A DNA stretch of 8,937 nt from JBDTMC01 sp039934475 (GCA_039934475.1 JBDTMC010000326.1:1-8937); one strand, 5' to 3'; shown: positions 1 to 6,952, counted from the first letter of the stretch. Notes: generated by a model from the letters alone, not told the origin. Numbers and translations are program-made.

Positions 1-1277
1 CCGGTCTGTGGGGCGTGCTTGTCATCGACATGATTCAGTTCGGCATCAAGATGTCGGCCGTCATTGCCGCCGCGTACTTCGCCGTCAACCTGCCGCAAGT
101 GGGAGGGCTCACCGGCCTCGTCGAAAAGCTTTCGCATCGCACAGGGCCCGGCGGTCTGAACTACCTCAATATTCTTCCCGATTTCACTAACAACTGGGAA
201 CTCGCGGTGGCGATCTTCATCATGCCGCTGTGCGTGCAATGGTGGTCAGTCTGGTATCCCGGCGCGGAACCGGGCGGCGGCAGCTACATCGCCCAGCGCA
301 TGCTGGCATCCAAATCGGAGAAGGATGCCCTCGGAGGCACGCTCTTCTTCAACCTCGCGCACTACATTCTGCGGCCGTGGCCGTGGATCCTGGTGGGGCT
401 CGCGTCCCTCATCGTTTACCCCGAGTTGTCGGATATCCAGAAGGCGTTTCCCTATGTCGATCAGCGCATGATCGGTCACGACATCGCCTATCCGGCGATG
501 TTGAAGTTTCTTCCAACAGGCTGGATCGGCCTCATGGTAGGCGGCTTGGTGGCCGCAAATTCGTCGACGATTCTGACGCATCTCAATTGGGGCGCGTCGT
601 ACCTGGTGCACGACTTCTATCGGCGCTTCATCAATCGCACGTCCACTGAAAAGCATTATGTAAGGGCCGGACGCATCGCCATCCTGCTGCTGTTCGTGCT
701 TTCTTCGTCACTCGTGTTCGTTCTTGATACCGCCGTGGAGAGCTTCAACATCATCCTCCAGGTGGGTGCCGGAACCGGCCTGCTCTATCTTCTGCGCTGG
801 TTCTGGTGGCGAATCACGGCGTGGTGTGAAATCGTTGCCATGCTCAGTTCGTTCCTGGTGTCTCTGCTGCTGCTGATTTCGCACCGCGCTGGCATGAATC
901 TCGGCACGCACCGCGAACTGCTGCTGACTGTGGCCACAACCACGGTCTGCTGGGTGATCATGGCCTACCTGGGCCCGCAAACGGACCGCGACACACTCAT
1001 CAAGTTCTACCGCCAGGTGCATCCCATCGGTCCCGGCTGGACAGCCATTCGCAAGGCGGCCGGAGTCGATCCAGTAGAAGCCGCTCAATACGCGCGCCAG
1101 GATAACATCCCGCTCTCGATGCTCGGCTGGGTTAGTGGCTCCGCCGTCATCTGGTCGGGCCTGTTCACGGTCGGCAACTTCCTTTATGGACGCATGGGTT
1201 ATGCGTTGGGGCTGTTCGCCATAATGCTGGTTACAGGCAGCACACTTATTTGGACGATCCGTCGCCTGTGGCGTTAA
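1..1277 (+). CDS. Sodium:solute symporter family protein (C-terminal part, 5' end outside window)
   Basis: Inner-membrane transporter of the SSS (LeuT-fold) family, expected to couple Na+ entry to uptake of a small solute. The reading frame is open to the left edge (first full codon at base 3), giving 424 visible residues; the GTG at base 15 is internal to a conserved GLWGVLVIDMIQFG segment, not a start. Visible hallmarks are the QWWSVWYPGAEPGGGSYIAQR block (around residues 79-99 of the fragment), a following RPWPW segment, and AANSSTILTHLNWGASYLVHD (around 185), which corresponds to the Na+-site helix of the family with its Ser/Thr pair. Many hydrophobic helices follow, then a soluble loop containing HPIGPGW and two more hydrophobic segments before the TAA. 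This long EPGGG subtype is usually annotated only as Na+:solute symporter, so the substrate cannot be named. Its last 32 bases overlap the 3' end of the convergent nucleotidyltransferase gene. Confidence 0.9.
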   Translation, partial: GLWGVLVIDMIQFGIKMSAVIAAAYFAVNLPQVGGLTGLVEKLSHRTGPGGLNYLNILPDFTNNWELAVAIFIMPLCVQWWSVWYPGAEPGGGSYIAQRMLASKSEKDALGGTLFFNLAHYILRPWPWILVGLASLIVYPELSDIQKAFPYVDQRMIGHDIAYPAMLKFLPTGWIGLMVGGLVAANSSTILTHLNWGASYLVHDFYRRFINRTSTEKHYVRAGRIAILLLFVLSSSLVFVLDTAVESFNIILQVGAGTGLLYLLRWFWWRITAWCEIVAMLSSFLVSLLLLISHRAGMNLGTHRELLLTVATTTVCWVIMAYLGPQTDRDTLIKFYRQVHPIGPGWTAIRKAAGVDPVEAAQYARQDNIPLSMLGWVSGSAVIWSGLFTVGNFLYGRMGYALGLFAIMLVTGSTLIWTIRRLWR

Positions 1278-1974
1278 GAGCCGCCAGGTCTTCCGGCCGG
1301 CCGACATCACGCCAGTCCCCGGCAATGCTGGCGATTCGCAGTTCTTTGCCCTCGGCCAGCATGCGGTCGAAGATATCAGTCAACTCGTATTCGCCGCGCG
1401 GCGAAGGCGCAAGCCGGTCCAGGTAGTCGAAGGCGAGCGGCCGCAGAGCATACAATCCGGCGCTGTTCCAGTGTGTGCGGGAAGTTCCTGGGGCGGGTTT
1501 CTCCACCACGCGCTGAATCACACCGGCCTCGTCAGCGTACACGGCGGCCCCTTGCCACGGGTCGTCCACCCACTTCACCCCCATCACCGCCGCCGTCTGT
1601 TCGTTCAACGATTTCATGCACTCCCTGTAGGCGGAGGGCTCACACAAGATGTCGCCAAATGTCAGTAGAAATGGCTCATCGCCGGCAAACTCGCGCGCCA
1701 GTCCTGCCGCCGATCCCGTACCGTTCACCGGATCCTGAACGCGAAACTCCACCGGCAGCCGCCACCCCGTGAAGTGATTGACGACCAGTTCGCGCCGGTA
1801 GCCAACTACCAGCAGAAACCGCTTCACGCCCGCAGTGGCCAAGCGGTCCAGAATATGCTCCAGAATGGGCTTACCTTGCACGTGGAGCATCGGCTTGGGA
1901 GTCTCCGCCGTAATCTCTCCCATTCGTTTTCCGCGGCCCGCGGCCAGCACAACAGCTTGTCGAATTTCAGTCAT
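1246..1974 (-). CDS. Sugar-1-phosphate nucleotidyltransferase (NTP_transferase family)
   Basis: A 242-residue cytoplasmic enzyme expected to join a sugar-1-phosphate and an NTP into an NDP-sugar plus pyrophosphate. Seen in the sequence: the nucleotide-binding loop VVLAAGRGKRM with TPKPML (residues 8-30), NGTGSAA (84-90), the metal-ligand motif LLTFGDIL (D108), VVEKP (156-160), NSAGLYAL (170-177), GEYELTD (194-200) and DWRDVGRPEDL (220-230) with a second likely metal ligand at D223. It ends there, with no left-handed beta-helix acyltransferase domain, so it resembles monofunctional enzymes such as MurU or HddC rather than full GlmU. The ATG at 1974 is chosen over an upstream in-frame ATG at 2070 because a GGAG sits six bases upstream and the upstream extension lies inside the kinase gene. 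The start overlaps the kinase stop by 8 bases (ATGACTGA), implying coupled translation. Sugar and nucleotide specificity are unknown; the kinase next door probably supplies its substrate. Confidence 0.9.
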   Translation of the reverse strand: MTEIRQAVVLAAGRGKRMGEITAETPKPMLHVQGKPILEHILDRLATAGVKRFLLVVGYRRELVVNHFTGWRLPVEFRVQDPVNGTGSAAGLAREFAGDEPFLLTFGDILCEPSAYRECMKSLNEQTAAVMGVKWVDDPWQGAAVYADEAGVIQRVVEKPAPGTSRTHWNSAGLYALRPLAFDYLDRLAPSPRGEYELTDIFDRMLAEGKELRIASIAGDWRDVGRPEDLAALNATGDGSSK

Positions 1975-3052
1975 TGAGCGCTCCGGCGGAAGGCTCCACG
2001 GCAAGCAAATGCAAATCTGGGTTGAACCCGGCGCGGGCAGCGTAGAAGCTGTCGCACAAGTCGCGCGCAATGCGCTCCCGCTGCGTCCTCTCGCAGAAGA
2101 TCACGGCGCAGCCACCAAACCCAGCCCCGGTCACACGAGCACCCAATGCCCCAGCCCCTCGCGCCTTTTCTACTAGTTCATCCAGCGCCGGGCAACTCAC
2201 GCGAAGCAAGTCGCGCAAGCTGTTGTGAGACGCATTCAGTGCCTCTCCAAAGGCGTGCGCATCACCGCGCCGCATCGCGGCAACTGCCGCCGCCACACGA
2301 TCGCGCTCGCCGCTGACGTGCAGAAATGCGTCCCGCTCTGCCGTGTCCAAGACGCTCAAGTCCGGTGTCCACGCCTCGGCGTAGGAAGGCAGTCCCAGTT
2401 TCTTCAGCGCGCTCCCTCCCGCCGTTCGGCGCGCATTGAACTCTAACCGCGCTCCGCCGCTCTTCTCGGCCGTGGTGAGGCTATGAGCCACCAGAAAGGC
2501 CCAGTCCTCCGGCACAGGAACATGCTCCACCGAAACCGGGGCAAAGTGCACCAGCAGAGCATGGCCGGGGCGCGGAGCCAGTACCGCCGCATGATCCATA
2601 CCGCCCCCACGCGTTCCCACGAAATACTCCGCCTCCGGCAGAACTTCCATCAACTCCTCAAAGGATGCCGTGATGCGATTCGCCCGCAAGAGCGCGAGAA
2701 CAAAAGCCACCAGCAACGCCGAAGACGACGAAAGCCCCGCTGCAGCCGGAAGATCCGACGTCACCCGTGCACTGATACCGTGTCCAATGCCCCAGCGATC
2801 GCCCACGGCTTTCGCCGCGGCCCGCACATAGTTCACCCAATCGCCGGATTCGGCTGGCGCGAGGTCCGCAATCCATTGAAATTCGCGCTCTCCGAATTCC
2901 TCGCTTCGCACCGTCACCCGGTCGTCACTTCGCGCCTCGAACTCCACGCGAATACGCCGGCCAATCGCCATCGGCAGCACCGGTAGGTTGTGATAATCGA
3001 TGTGCTCGCCGATCAGATTCACTCGCCCTGGCACCGACAATCCGTCACTCAT
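1967..3052 (-). CDS. galK: Galactokinase-family GHMP kinase, specificity uncertain
   Basis: A 361-residue cytoplasmic sugar kinase (E. coli GalK is 382) expected to phosphorylate the anomeric hydroxyl of galactose or a related sugar with ATP. Seen: the galactokinase signature PGRVNLIGEHIDYH (residues 8-21) with the sugar-contacting R10, E16, H17 and D19; the GHMP ATP loop LPAAAGLSSSSAL (101-113); the catalytic Asp in GGGMDHAA (D153); and the third motif GARVTGAGFGGC (304-315). Two positions depart from the family. The residue after the catalytic Asp is His154 where MDQ is usual, and Phe205 occupies the place of the Tyr in YNxRR that contacts galactose in the Lactococcus enzyme. The GGGMD form recalls GALK2-type GalNAc kinases. 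It overlaps the MFS gene upstream by 8 bases (ATGAGTGA) and the nucleotidyltransferase downstream by 8 bases. A purine-rich GGAAGGGGA precedes the ATG. The family call is secure; galactose as substrate is not. Confidence 0.88.
   Translation of the reverse strand: MSDGLSVPGRVNLIGEHIDYHNLPVLPMAIGRRIRVEFEARSDDRVTVRSEEFGEREFQWIADLAPAESGDWVNYVRAAAKAVGDRWGIGHGISARVTSDLPAAAGLSSSSALLVAFVLALLRANRITASFEELMEVLPEAEYFVGTRGGGMDHAAVLAPRPGHALLVHFAPVSVEHVPVPEDWAFLVAHSLTTAEKSGGARLEFNARRTAGGSALKKLGLPSYAEAWTPDLSVLDTAERDAFLHVSGERDRVAAAVAAMRRGDAHAFGEALNASHNSLRDLLRVSCPALDELVEKARGAGALGARVTGAGFGGCAVIFCERTQRERIARDLCDSFYAARAGFNPDLHLLAVEPSAGALND
1981..1984 (-). promoter_or_regulatory. Ribosome binding site of the nucleotidyltransferase gene
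   Basis: On the minus strand GGAG lies six bases before the ATG at 1974, inside the 3' end of the kinase coding sequence. It supports that ATG as the start and shows the gene can be initiated in its own right despite the overlap. Confidence 0.6.
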
Positions 3053-4331
3053 GTGTCCCCTTCCAAAGCCGCTGCGCCCGCAGCCACAGCAGCGCCGGCA
3101 CTATGGCAATCGCACCAGTCCAAAAAGCCAATGTTCTCACAGACACGCCAAGGTCGATCGCTGACCCGCCGATGGCTATGACTACAGCCATCGTCAACGT
3201 CATGAAGCCGAAATCGGCGGAGAAGACGCGTCCGCGAAACCGGTCCTCGGTCTGAAACTGCAGCAGCATGGTGGAAAACGTCCAGACTACCGAGGCTCCC
3301 GCTTGCGCCAGAATCACTGTGGCTACGGCAGCCCATACATCCGGTGCACGGCTCAGCGCGATATAACCGGTCCCGATCACAGCAAACCCAGCCAGGATGC
3401 CCTGCCGCAGCCGCTGCTGGTCTTTCCCGGCCCAATAGCCGCCGATCAGAGGTCCCAGCAACGCCCCCACCCCTCGGGCACCCAGCAGCACGCTCATCCC
3501 GAGCATGCCTCCGCGCTGCGCACCAAACGAGTGTGGCGCTACCGGAAAGGTCCGCTCGCCCATGAGAGGCAGAAACACCCAGTGTGCCCCCATCAACCCC
3601 AACCCTGCTTTCACCAGCAGGGTGGTCAGCAAACACGGATTGCGGAATACATAGCGGGCGCCCTCCAGGAACGGCGAGAAGTCGAATAGATCCGCGCCGC
3701 GAAGAGGTTTGCCCGAATCGCAGTGCGTCTCATGCACGCGAATGCCGCGCAGCAGCATCGCTGAGATCAAAAACGAAGCGGCGTTCAAGCCAAACACAGC
3801 GCCTCTCCCAAACGCCGCCGCAATCAAACCGCCCGCCATCGAACCTAGAGCCAGGCTCACGGACCAAGTCATCGAAGACAGCCCGTTGGCCGCCGCCAGT
3901 TCAGAATCGCCGTTGGTCAACGCAGGAGTCAATGCCGTACGGCCCGGCTCGAAAAACGCCCACATCAGCGTTTCCAGCAAGAGCAGCAGGTAAAGGAACG
4001 GTACTCCGGCCTTGGTCTGCACGGTCAGCATCCCAAGCACGATTACAGCCCGCGCCAGGTCCGCCGCTATCATCACGGTCTTGCGGCTGATGCGGTCGTT
4101 TACCACACCCGCCATGGGACCGATGAAGAACTGCGGCAGCACCTGCAGCACCACGGCCAAGGAGATCGAATTGGCAACCCCCGTCAGATCCAGCAGCAGG
4201 CTGTAAATAGCGACCGCGTACAACCAATCGCCCATCTCGCTGATGATCTGCGCCATCCACAGCAGGCGGTAGTTCCGGTTCGTCCGGAGGATATGCCAAT
4301 AAGAACCGAGCGAGCCCGGCCGCGCGCTCAT
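3045..4331 (-). CDS. MFS transporter, EntS/MFS_3-like
   Basis: A 428-residue integral inner-membrane protein of the major facilitator superfamily, with alternating hydrophobic segments consistent with 12 helices. Its start NYRLLWMAQIISEMGDWLYAVA (residues 20-41) and the motif-A loop GVVNDRISRK (75-84) match the drug/siderophore-exporter branch that includes the enterobactin exporter EntS. The DRFRGRVFSADFG segment in the C-terminal half is also typical of that branch. By analogy it would use proton motive force to export a small molecule, but the substrate cannot be read from the sequence. It follows trpS by two bases and overlaps the kinase start by 8 bases (ATGAGTGA), so it is almost certainly co-transcribed and translationally coupled with both. 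The ATG at 4331 has only an AGG almost touching it (TAGGT then ATG), so reinitiation after the trpS stop is likely. Confidence 0.88.
   Translation of the reverse strand: MSARPGSLGSYWHILRTNRNYRLLWMAQIISEMGDWLYAVAIYSLLLDLTGVANSISLAVVLQVLPQFFIGPMAGVVNDRISRKTVMIAADLARAVIVLGMLTVQTKAGVPFLYLLLLLETLMWAFFEPGRTALTPALTNGDSELAAANGLSSMTWSVSLALGSMAGGLIAAAFGRGAVFGLNAASFLISAMLLRGIRVHETHCDSGKPLRGADLFDFSPFLEGARYVFRNPCLLTTLLVKAGLGLMGAHWVFLPLMGERTFPVAPHSFGAQRGGMLGMSVLLGARGVGALLGPLIGGYWAGKDQQRLRQGILAGFAVIGTGYIALSRAPDVWAAVATVILAQAGASVVWTFSTMLLQFQTEDRFRGRVFSADFGFMTLTMAVVIAIGGSAIDLGVSVRTLAFWTGAIAIVPALLWLRAQRLWKGTHE
3056..3064 (-). promoter_or_regulatory. Ribosome binding site of the GHMP kinase gene
   Basis: The minus strand reads GGAAGGGGA, ending three bases before the ATG at 3052. 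It is purine-rich and Shine-Dalgarno-like, and lies inside the last codons of the MFS gene, supporting this start. Confidence 0.55.
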
Positions 4332-4333
4332 AC

Positions 4334-5323
4334 CTAGCGCGCCGTGTACAAGCCCATGCGCTCTTTCACGACCTCAACGGTGGAGTTCGCAATGGGGGCG
4401 ACACGCTCCGCGCCTTCGCGCAGAACCCCTTGCAGATACCCCGGCTCCGCTAGAATCTGGCGATACCGCTCCTGCAGCGGCTTCAGACTCTCAGCCACCA
4501 TCTCCGCCACCTGCTTCTTCAGGTCGCCATACCGCATGCCGCTGAAATGCGCCTTCATCCGGTCGTCCGGCCATTCCCCGAATGCCTGGAAGATCGAAAG
4601 CAAGTTCGCCACGCCGGGGCCCATGGTTTCAAAGTCCACGGCCGGATTGGAATCCGTTGTTGCCCGCATGATTTTTTTCTTCAGTTGATCGGGCGGATCA
4701 AGCAGCGCCACGGCATGCCCACTTCCGGTGGCGGACTTGCTCATCTTTTTTTCCGGATCGTCCAATCCCATCACCCGCGCGCCGACGGCCGGCAGCCGTG
4801 TCTCAGGCATAACGAACGTTTCACCGTACAATGAGTTAAAGCGTTGAGCAATGTCCCGAGCCAATTCGAGATGTTGGCTCTGATCGTCGCCAACTGGGAC
4901 GATCGCCGCCTGGTAGAGCAGAATATCCGCTGCCATCAGCACCGGATACTGCAGCAAACCGTCACCCACGGTTTCCTGAGCAGCGGACTTGGCCTTATAC
5001 TGCGTCATCCGCTCCAGCCAGCCAACAGGAGTGACGCAAGTCAACATCCAGGCCAGTTCCGCATGGGCCGGTACGGCCGATTGAACCATAATCGCGCTGT
5101 GCTTCGGATCGATTCCCGCGGCTAGAAACAATGCCGCGATCTCTTCGATCTTGGCGCGCAGTTCAGAGGGCGTCTGATATACCGTGACGGCGTGCAAATC
5201 GACGATGCAAAAGATACTTTCAAAGTCGAACTGGATCTTAACCCAATTCTTCAGGGCGCCCAAATAGTTGCCTATGTGGAGGTTGCCCGTTGGTTGAACT
5301 CCGGAAAAAACTCGTGCTTTCAT
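4334..5323 (-). CDS. trpS: Tryptophanyl-tRNA synthetase
   Basis: Class I aminoacyl-tRNA synthetase that charges tRNA-Trp with tryptophan in the cytoplasm. The 329-residue length matches bacterial TrpRS (E. coli 334). Seen: the HIGH-type signature PTGNLHIGNYLGA (residues 11-23, HIGN at 16-19), MAADILLYQA with D133 in the place of the indole-recognising Asp, VGDDQSQHLELARDI (144-158), and the KMSKS loop as EKKMSKS (191-197). The ATG at 5323 gives the expected MKARVFSGVQPTG N-terminus. No Shine-Dalgarno is visible: the 17 bases upstream read AGTTTCTTCTATTTACA, which suggests a very short or absent leader. It is first in a unit with the MFS gene, the kinase and the nucleotidyltransferase. The opposite-strand methyltransferase starts only 31-34 bases away, leaving no room for a T-box or trp leader attenuator. 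Confidence 0.97.
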   Translation of the reverse strand: MKARVFSGVQPTGNLHIGNYLGALKNWVKIQFDFESIFCIVDLHAVTVYQTPSELRAKIEEIAALFLAAGIDPKHSAIMVQSAVPAHAELAWMLTCVTPVGWLERMTQYKAKSAAQETVGDGLLQYPVLMAADILLYQAAIVPVGDDQSQHLELARDIAQRFNSLYGETFVMPETRLPAVGARVMGLDDPEKKMSKSATGSGHAVALLDPPDQLKKKIMRATTDSNPAVDFETMGPGVANLLSIFQAFGEWPDDRMKAHFSGMRYGDLKKQVAEMVAESLKPLQERYRQILAEPGYLQGVLREGAERVAPIANSTVEVVKERMGLYTAR

Positions 5324-5354
5324 TGTAAATAGAAGAAACTAGAACAATGGTACT

Positions 5355-6581
5355 GTGATGGACGACCACGAAACAAACACCGCCGTTAGTTCCGAAGTGC
5401 GAATTGAGAAATGGGTCTATGGCGGCGACGGCCTTTCGCGCGTCGATGGGCGAGTCGTGATGACGCCTTTTGTTCTCCCTGGAGAACTCGCGGCCATCGA
5501 GACGTCGCCGTACAAAGCGGGCCTACTTACTGGAAAAGTAGTTGAGCTGCGCGAGCCATCGCCCCTCCGCGTAGAGGCCCACTGCCCCTACTTCGGCCGT
5601 TGCGGCGGCTGCCAGTATCAACACGCTCCTTACGATTACCAGTTGGCGCAAAAGGTAGAGATCCTGCGCGAGGTATGTCGCCGCGTCGGCAAATTTGAAG
5701 CACCGGCCGACATCGCCGTGGTTTCAGGTGAGCCTTGGGCCTACCGCAATCGGATCCAGTTGCACATTGAACGCGGAGAGATCGGCTACCGTGCCGCCTC
5801 CTCCCACCGCCTGGTGCCCGTAGAGAGCTGCCCCATTGCCTCACCGCGCCTCAACGCCGATATCGCCGCCTTGCGCGAGATGATGCGCAGCCCCCGATTT
5901 CCCGTCTTTCTTCAATCGATCGAACTGTTCACCAACGAAACCGAAACCCAATTCAACGTTTTGGACACCGTGCGCCCGCTGGCGCGCGATTTCTTCGACT
6001 GGTGTGAAGAGAAGATTCCCGGCGCCTCTGCCCGCACCATAGACTACCGGACGGCGGGCGAAATCTTCCGCGTCGGCCACAAGTCGTTCTTCCAGGTCAA
6101 CCGCCACTTGATGGAAAAGCTCATCGAAACTGCGGTTCCCTCCGAAGGAGGCGGCAGTGCTCTCGATCTCTACGCAGGCGTCGGCCTCTTCTCGCTACCC
6201 CTGGCGGCGAAATTCTCCACGGTCACTGCCGTCGAGAGCGGCTCCGGAGCCATCCGCGATCTGACTTTTAACGCTTCCCGCGGCCGCCGCGAGCTGAAGA
6301 CGGAGCAGTCGTCGGTAGACCTCTACCTGCAGGAAGTGAAAGAACGCCCGGATTTCGTGCTGGCAGACCCGCCCCGCGCGGGACTCGGCCGCACCGTCGT
6401 CCGCGAGCTGCTGCGCTTGCGCCCGCCACGCCTCACTGTCGTCGCTTGCGATCCATCCACACTAGCCCGTGATCTCGCGCCATTGTTGGCCGGCGGCTTC
6501 GCGCTAAGCAGCCTGACGATGGTGGACCTCTTTCCGCAGACGTATCACATGGAAACGGTGGCTCATCTCACTGCGGATTGA
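5355..6581 (+). CDS. rlmD: 23S rRNA (uracil-5-)-methyltransferase, RlmD/RumA family
   Basis: SAM-dependent enzyme that methylates C5 of a uridine, in this family usually U1939 (RlmD) and sometimes also U747 (RlmCD) of 23S rRNA. It has 407-408 residues. Seen: an N-terminal TRAM domain (about 12-66, with GGDGLSR and LPGELAAIE); the 4Fe-4S cysteines C77, C83, C86 (CPYFGRCGGC) and C159 (VESC); FFQVN (245-249); the SAM-binding LDLYAGVGLFSLPLA (270-284); DPPRAG (338-343); the nucleophilic C365 in VACDPSTLARDL; and E400 in FPQTYHMET as the likely catalytic base. All key residues are present, so it should be active. The complete Fe-S set separates it from TrmA, which lacks the cluster. The start may be GTG 5355 or the adjacent ATG 5358; neither has a clear ribosome binding site. 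It diverges from trpS, and its last 14 bases overlap the end of cutA. The exact target base is inferred from family. Confidence 0.93.
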   Translation: MMDDHETNTAVSSEVRIEKWVYGGDGLSRVDGRVVMTPFVLPGELAAIETSPYKAGLLTGKVVELREPSPLRVEAHCPYFGRCGGCQYQHAPYDYQLAQKVEILREVCRRVGKFEAPADIAVVSGEPWAYRNRIQLHIERGEIGYRAASSHRLVPVESCPIASPRLNADIAALREMMRSPRFPVFLQSIELFTNETETQFNVLDTVRPLARDFFDWCEEKIPGASARTIDYRTAGEIFRVGHKSFFQVNRHLMEKLIETAVPSEGGGSALDLYAGVGLFSLPLAAKFSTVTAVESGSGAIRDLTFNASRGRRELKTEQSSVDLYLQEVKERPDFVLADPPRAGLGRTVVRELLRLRPPRLTVVACDPSTLARDLAPLLAGGFALSSLTMVDLFPQTYHMETVAHLTAD

Positions 6582-6891
6582 GTTGGGCTTCCAGCCAAGC
6601 CAGATAGGTGTCTGCACCGTCTACGATCGAGAGCGCGATCAGCTCCGGCACCTCGTACGAGTGAAGGAGCGCGACTTCCTCTCGGATCGCCGCGAACTGA
6701 TCGCGGCGCGTCTTGATCGTCAGCATCCATTCTTCCGCCGTTTCCAAGGCGCCCTTCCATCGATACACACTGCGCACGGGTGAACTGATGTTGACGCAGG
6801 CCGCGAGGTGCTTTTCCACCAGCCGAAACGCAACCCGCTCAGCCTCTTCCGGAGAGCCACATGTAGCGATCACCAGGATCTTGTCGGTCAT
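6568..6891 (-). CDS. cutA: Divalent-cation tolerance protein CutA
   Basis: Small (107-residue) trimeric cytoplasmic protein of the CutA1 family, which has a ferredoxin-like fold resembling PII proteins and is linked genetically to copper and other divalent-metal tolerance; its biochemical role is still debated. Seen: the first strand KILVIATCGSPEEAERVA (residues 4-21), HLAACVNIS (29-37), YRWKGALETAEEW (43-55), the TIKTRRDQF strand and helix, and HSYEVPELIALSI (77-89) with the conserved Tyr-x-x-Pro-Glu; it ends YLAWLEAQL. Length matches the family. The ATG at 6891 is chosen because homologues begin directly before this first strand; longer in-frame starts upstream would run through the intergenic region into ftsB on the other strand. 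Upstream only a weak AGGCGA is visible. It is divergent from ftsB across a palindrome-bearing region and its 3' end overlaps rlmD by 14 bases. Confidence 0.93.
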   Translation of the reverse strand: MTDKILVIATCGSPEEAERVAFRLVEKHLAACVNISSPVRSVYRWKGALETAEEWMLTIKTRRDQFAAIREEVALLHSYEVPELIALSIVDGADTYLAWLEAQLNPQ

Positions 6892-6915
6892 GTGACAATT
6901 TTCGCCTGTTTTGAC

Positions 6916-6932
6916 TGGCAAAATATTTGCCA
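6916..6932. promoter_or_regulatory. Palindrome in the cutA-ftsB divergent promoter region, candidate operator
   Basis: A perfect inverted repeat with 7-base arms (TGGCAAA / TTTGCCA) around an ATA centre. It lies in the 76-base region between two divergent starts and just upstream of a TATAAA on the plus strand, where a -35 element would fall. Too few G/C pairs and no following T-run for an intrinsic terminator, so a dimeric repressor or activator site is the likelier reading. The regulator is unknown. Confidence 0.45.
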
Positions 6933-6938
6933 TAAGGG

Positions 6939-6944
6939 TATAAA
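6939..6944 (+). promoter_or_regulatory. Probable -10 element for ftsB
   Basis: TATAAA, a five-of-six match to the -10 consensus, 23 bases before the ftsB ATG. A -35 with 17-base spacing would be TGGCAA (6916-6921), a weak match that coincides with the left arm of the palindrome. The better TTGACT at 6911 is 22 bases away, too far for normal spacing. Confidence 0.4.
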
Positions 6945-6952
6945 CAATTGAG

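Noticed and set aside
708..1325. Long open frame on the minus strand opposite the symporter (205 codons)
   Set aside because: Composition is that of an antisense shadow in GC-rich DNA, rich in Arg, His and Gln with no recognisable motif, while the plus strand encodes a clear symporter.
2483..2986. Plus-strand open frame of 167 codons opposite the GHMP kinase
   Set aside because: Antisense to the conserved kinase motifs; the translation is low-complexity His/Arg/Gln-rich and matches nothing recognisable.
3584..4090. Plus-strand open frame of 168 codons opposite the MFS gene
   Set aside because: Ser/Pro/Arg-rich shadow of a membrane protein gene, with no ribosome binding site or domain.
4745..4751. 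In-frame A AAA AAG heptamer in trpS on the minus strand, a classic -1 frameshift slippery site, at the KMSKS codons
   Set aside because: The bases encode the conserved EKKMSKS residues, so function explains them. A -1 shift would hit a stop after 15 codons, losing the tRNA-binding domain. I saw no obvious strong downstream stem-loop.
5294..5330. TTGAAC (5294-5299) and GTAAAT (5325-5330) as a promoter for rlmD
   Set aside because: The spacing is about 25 bases, far from the usual 16-18, and no better pair was found.
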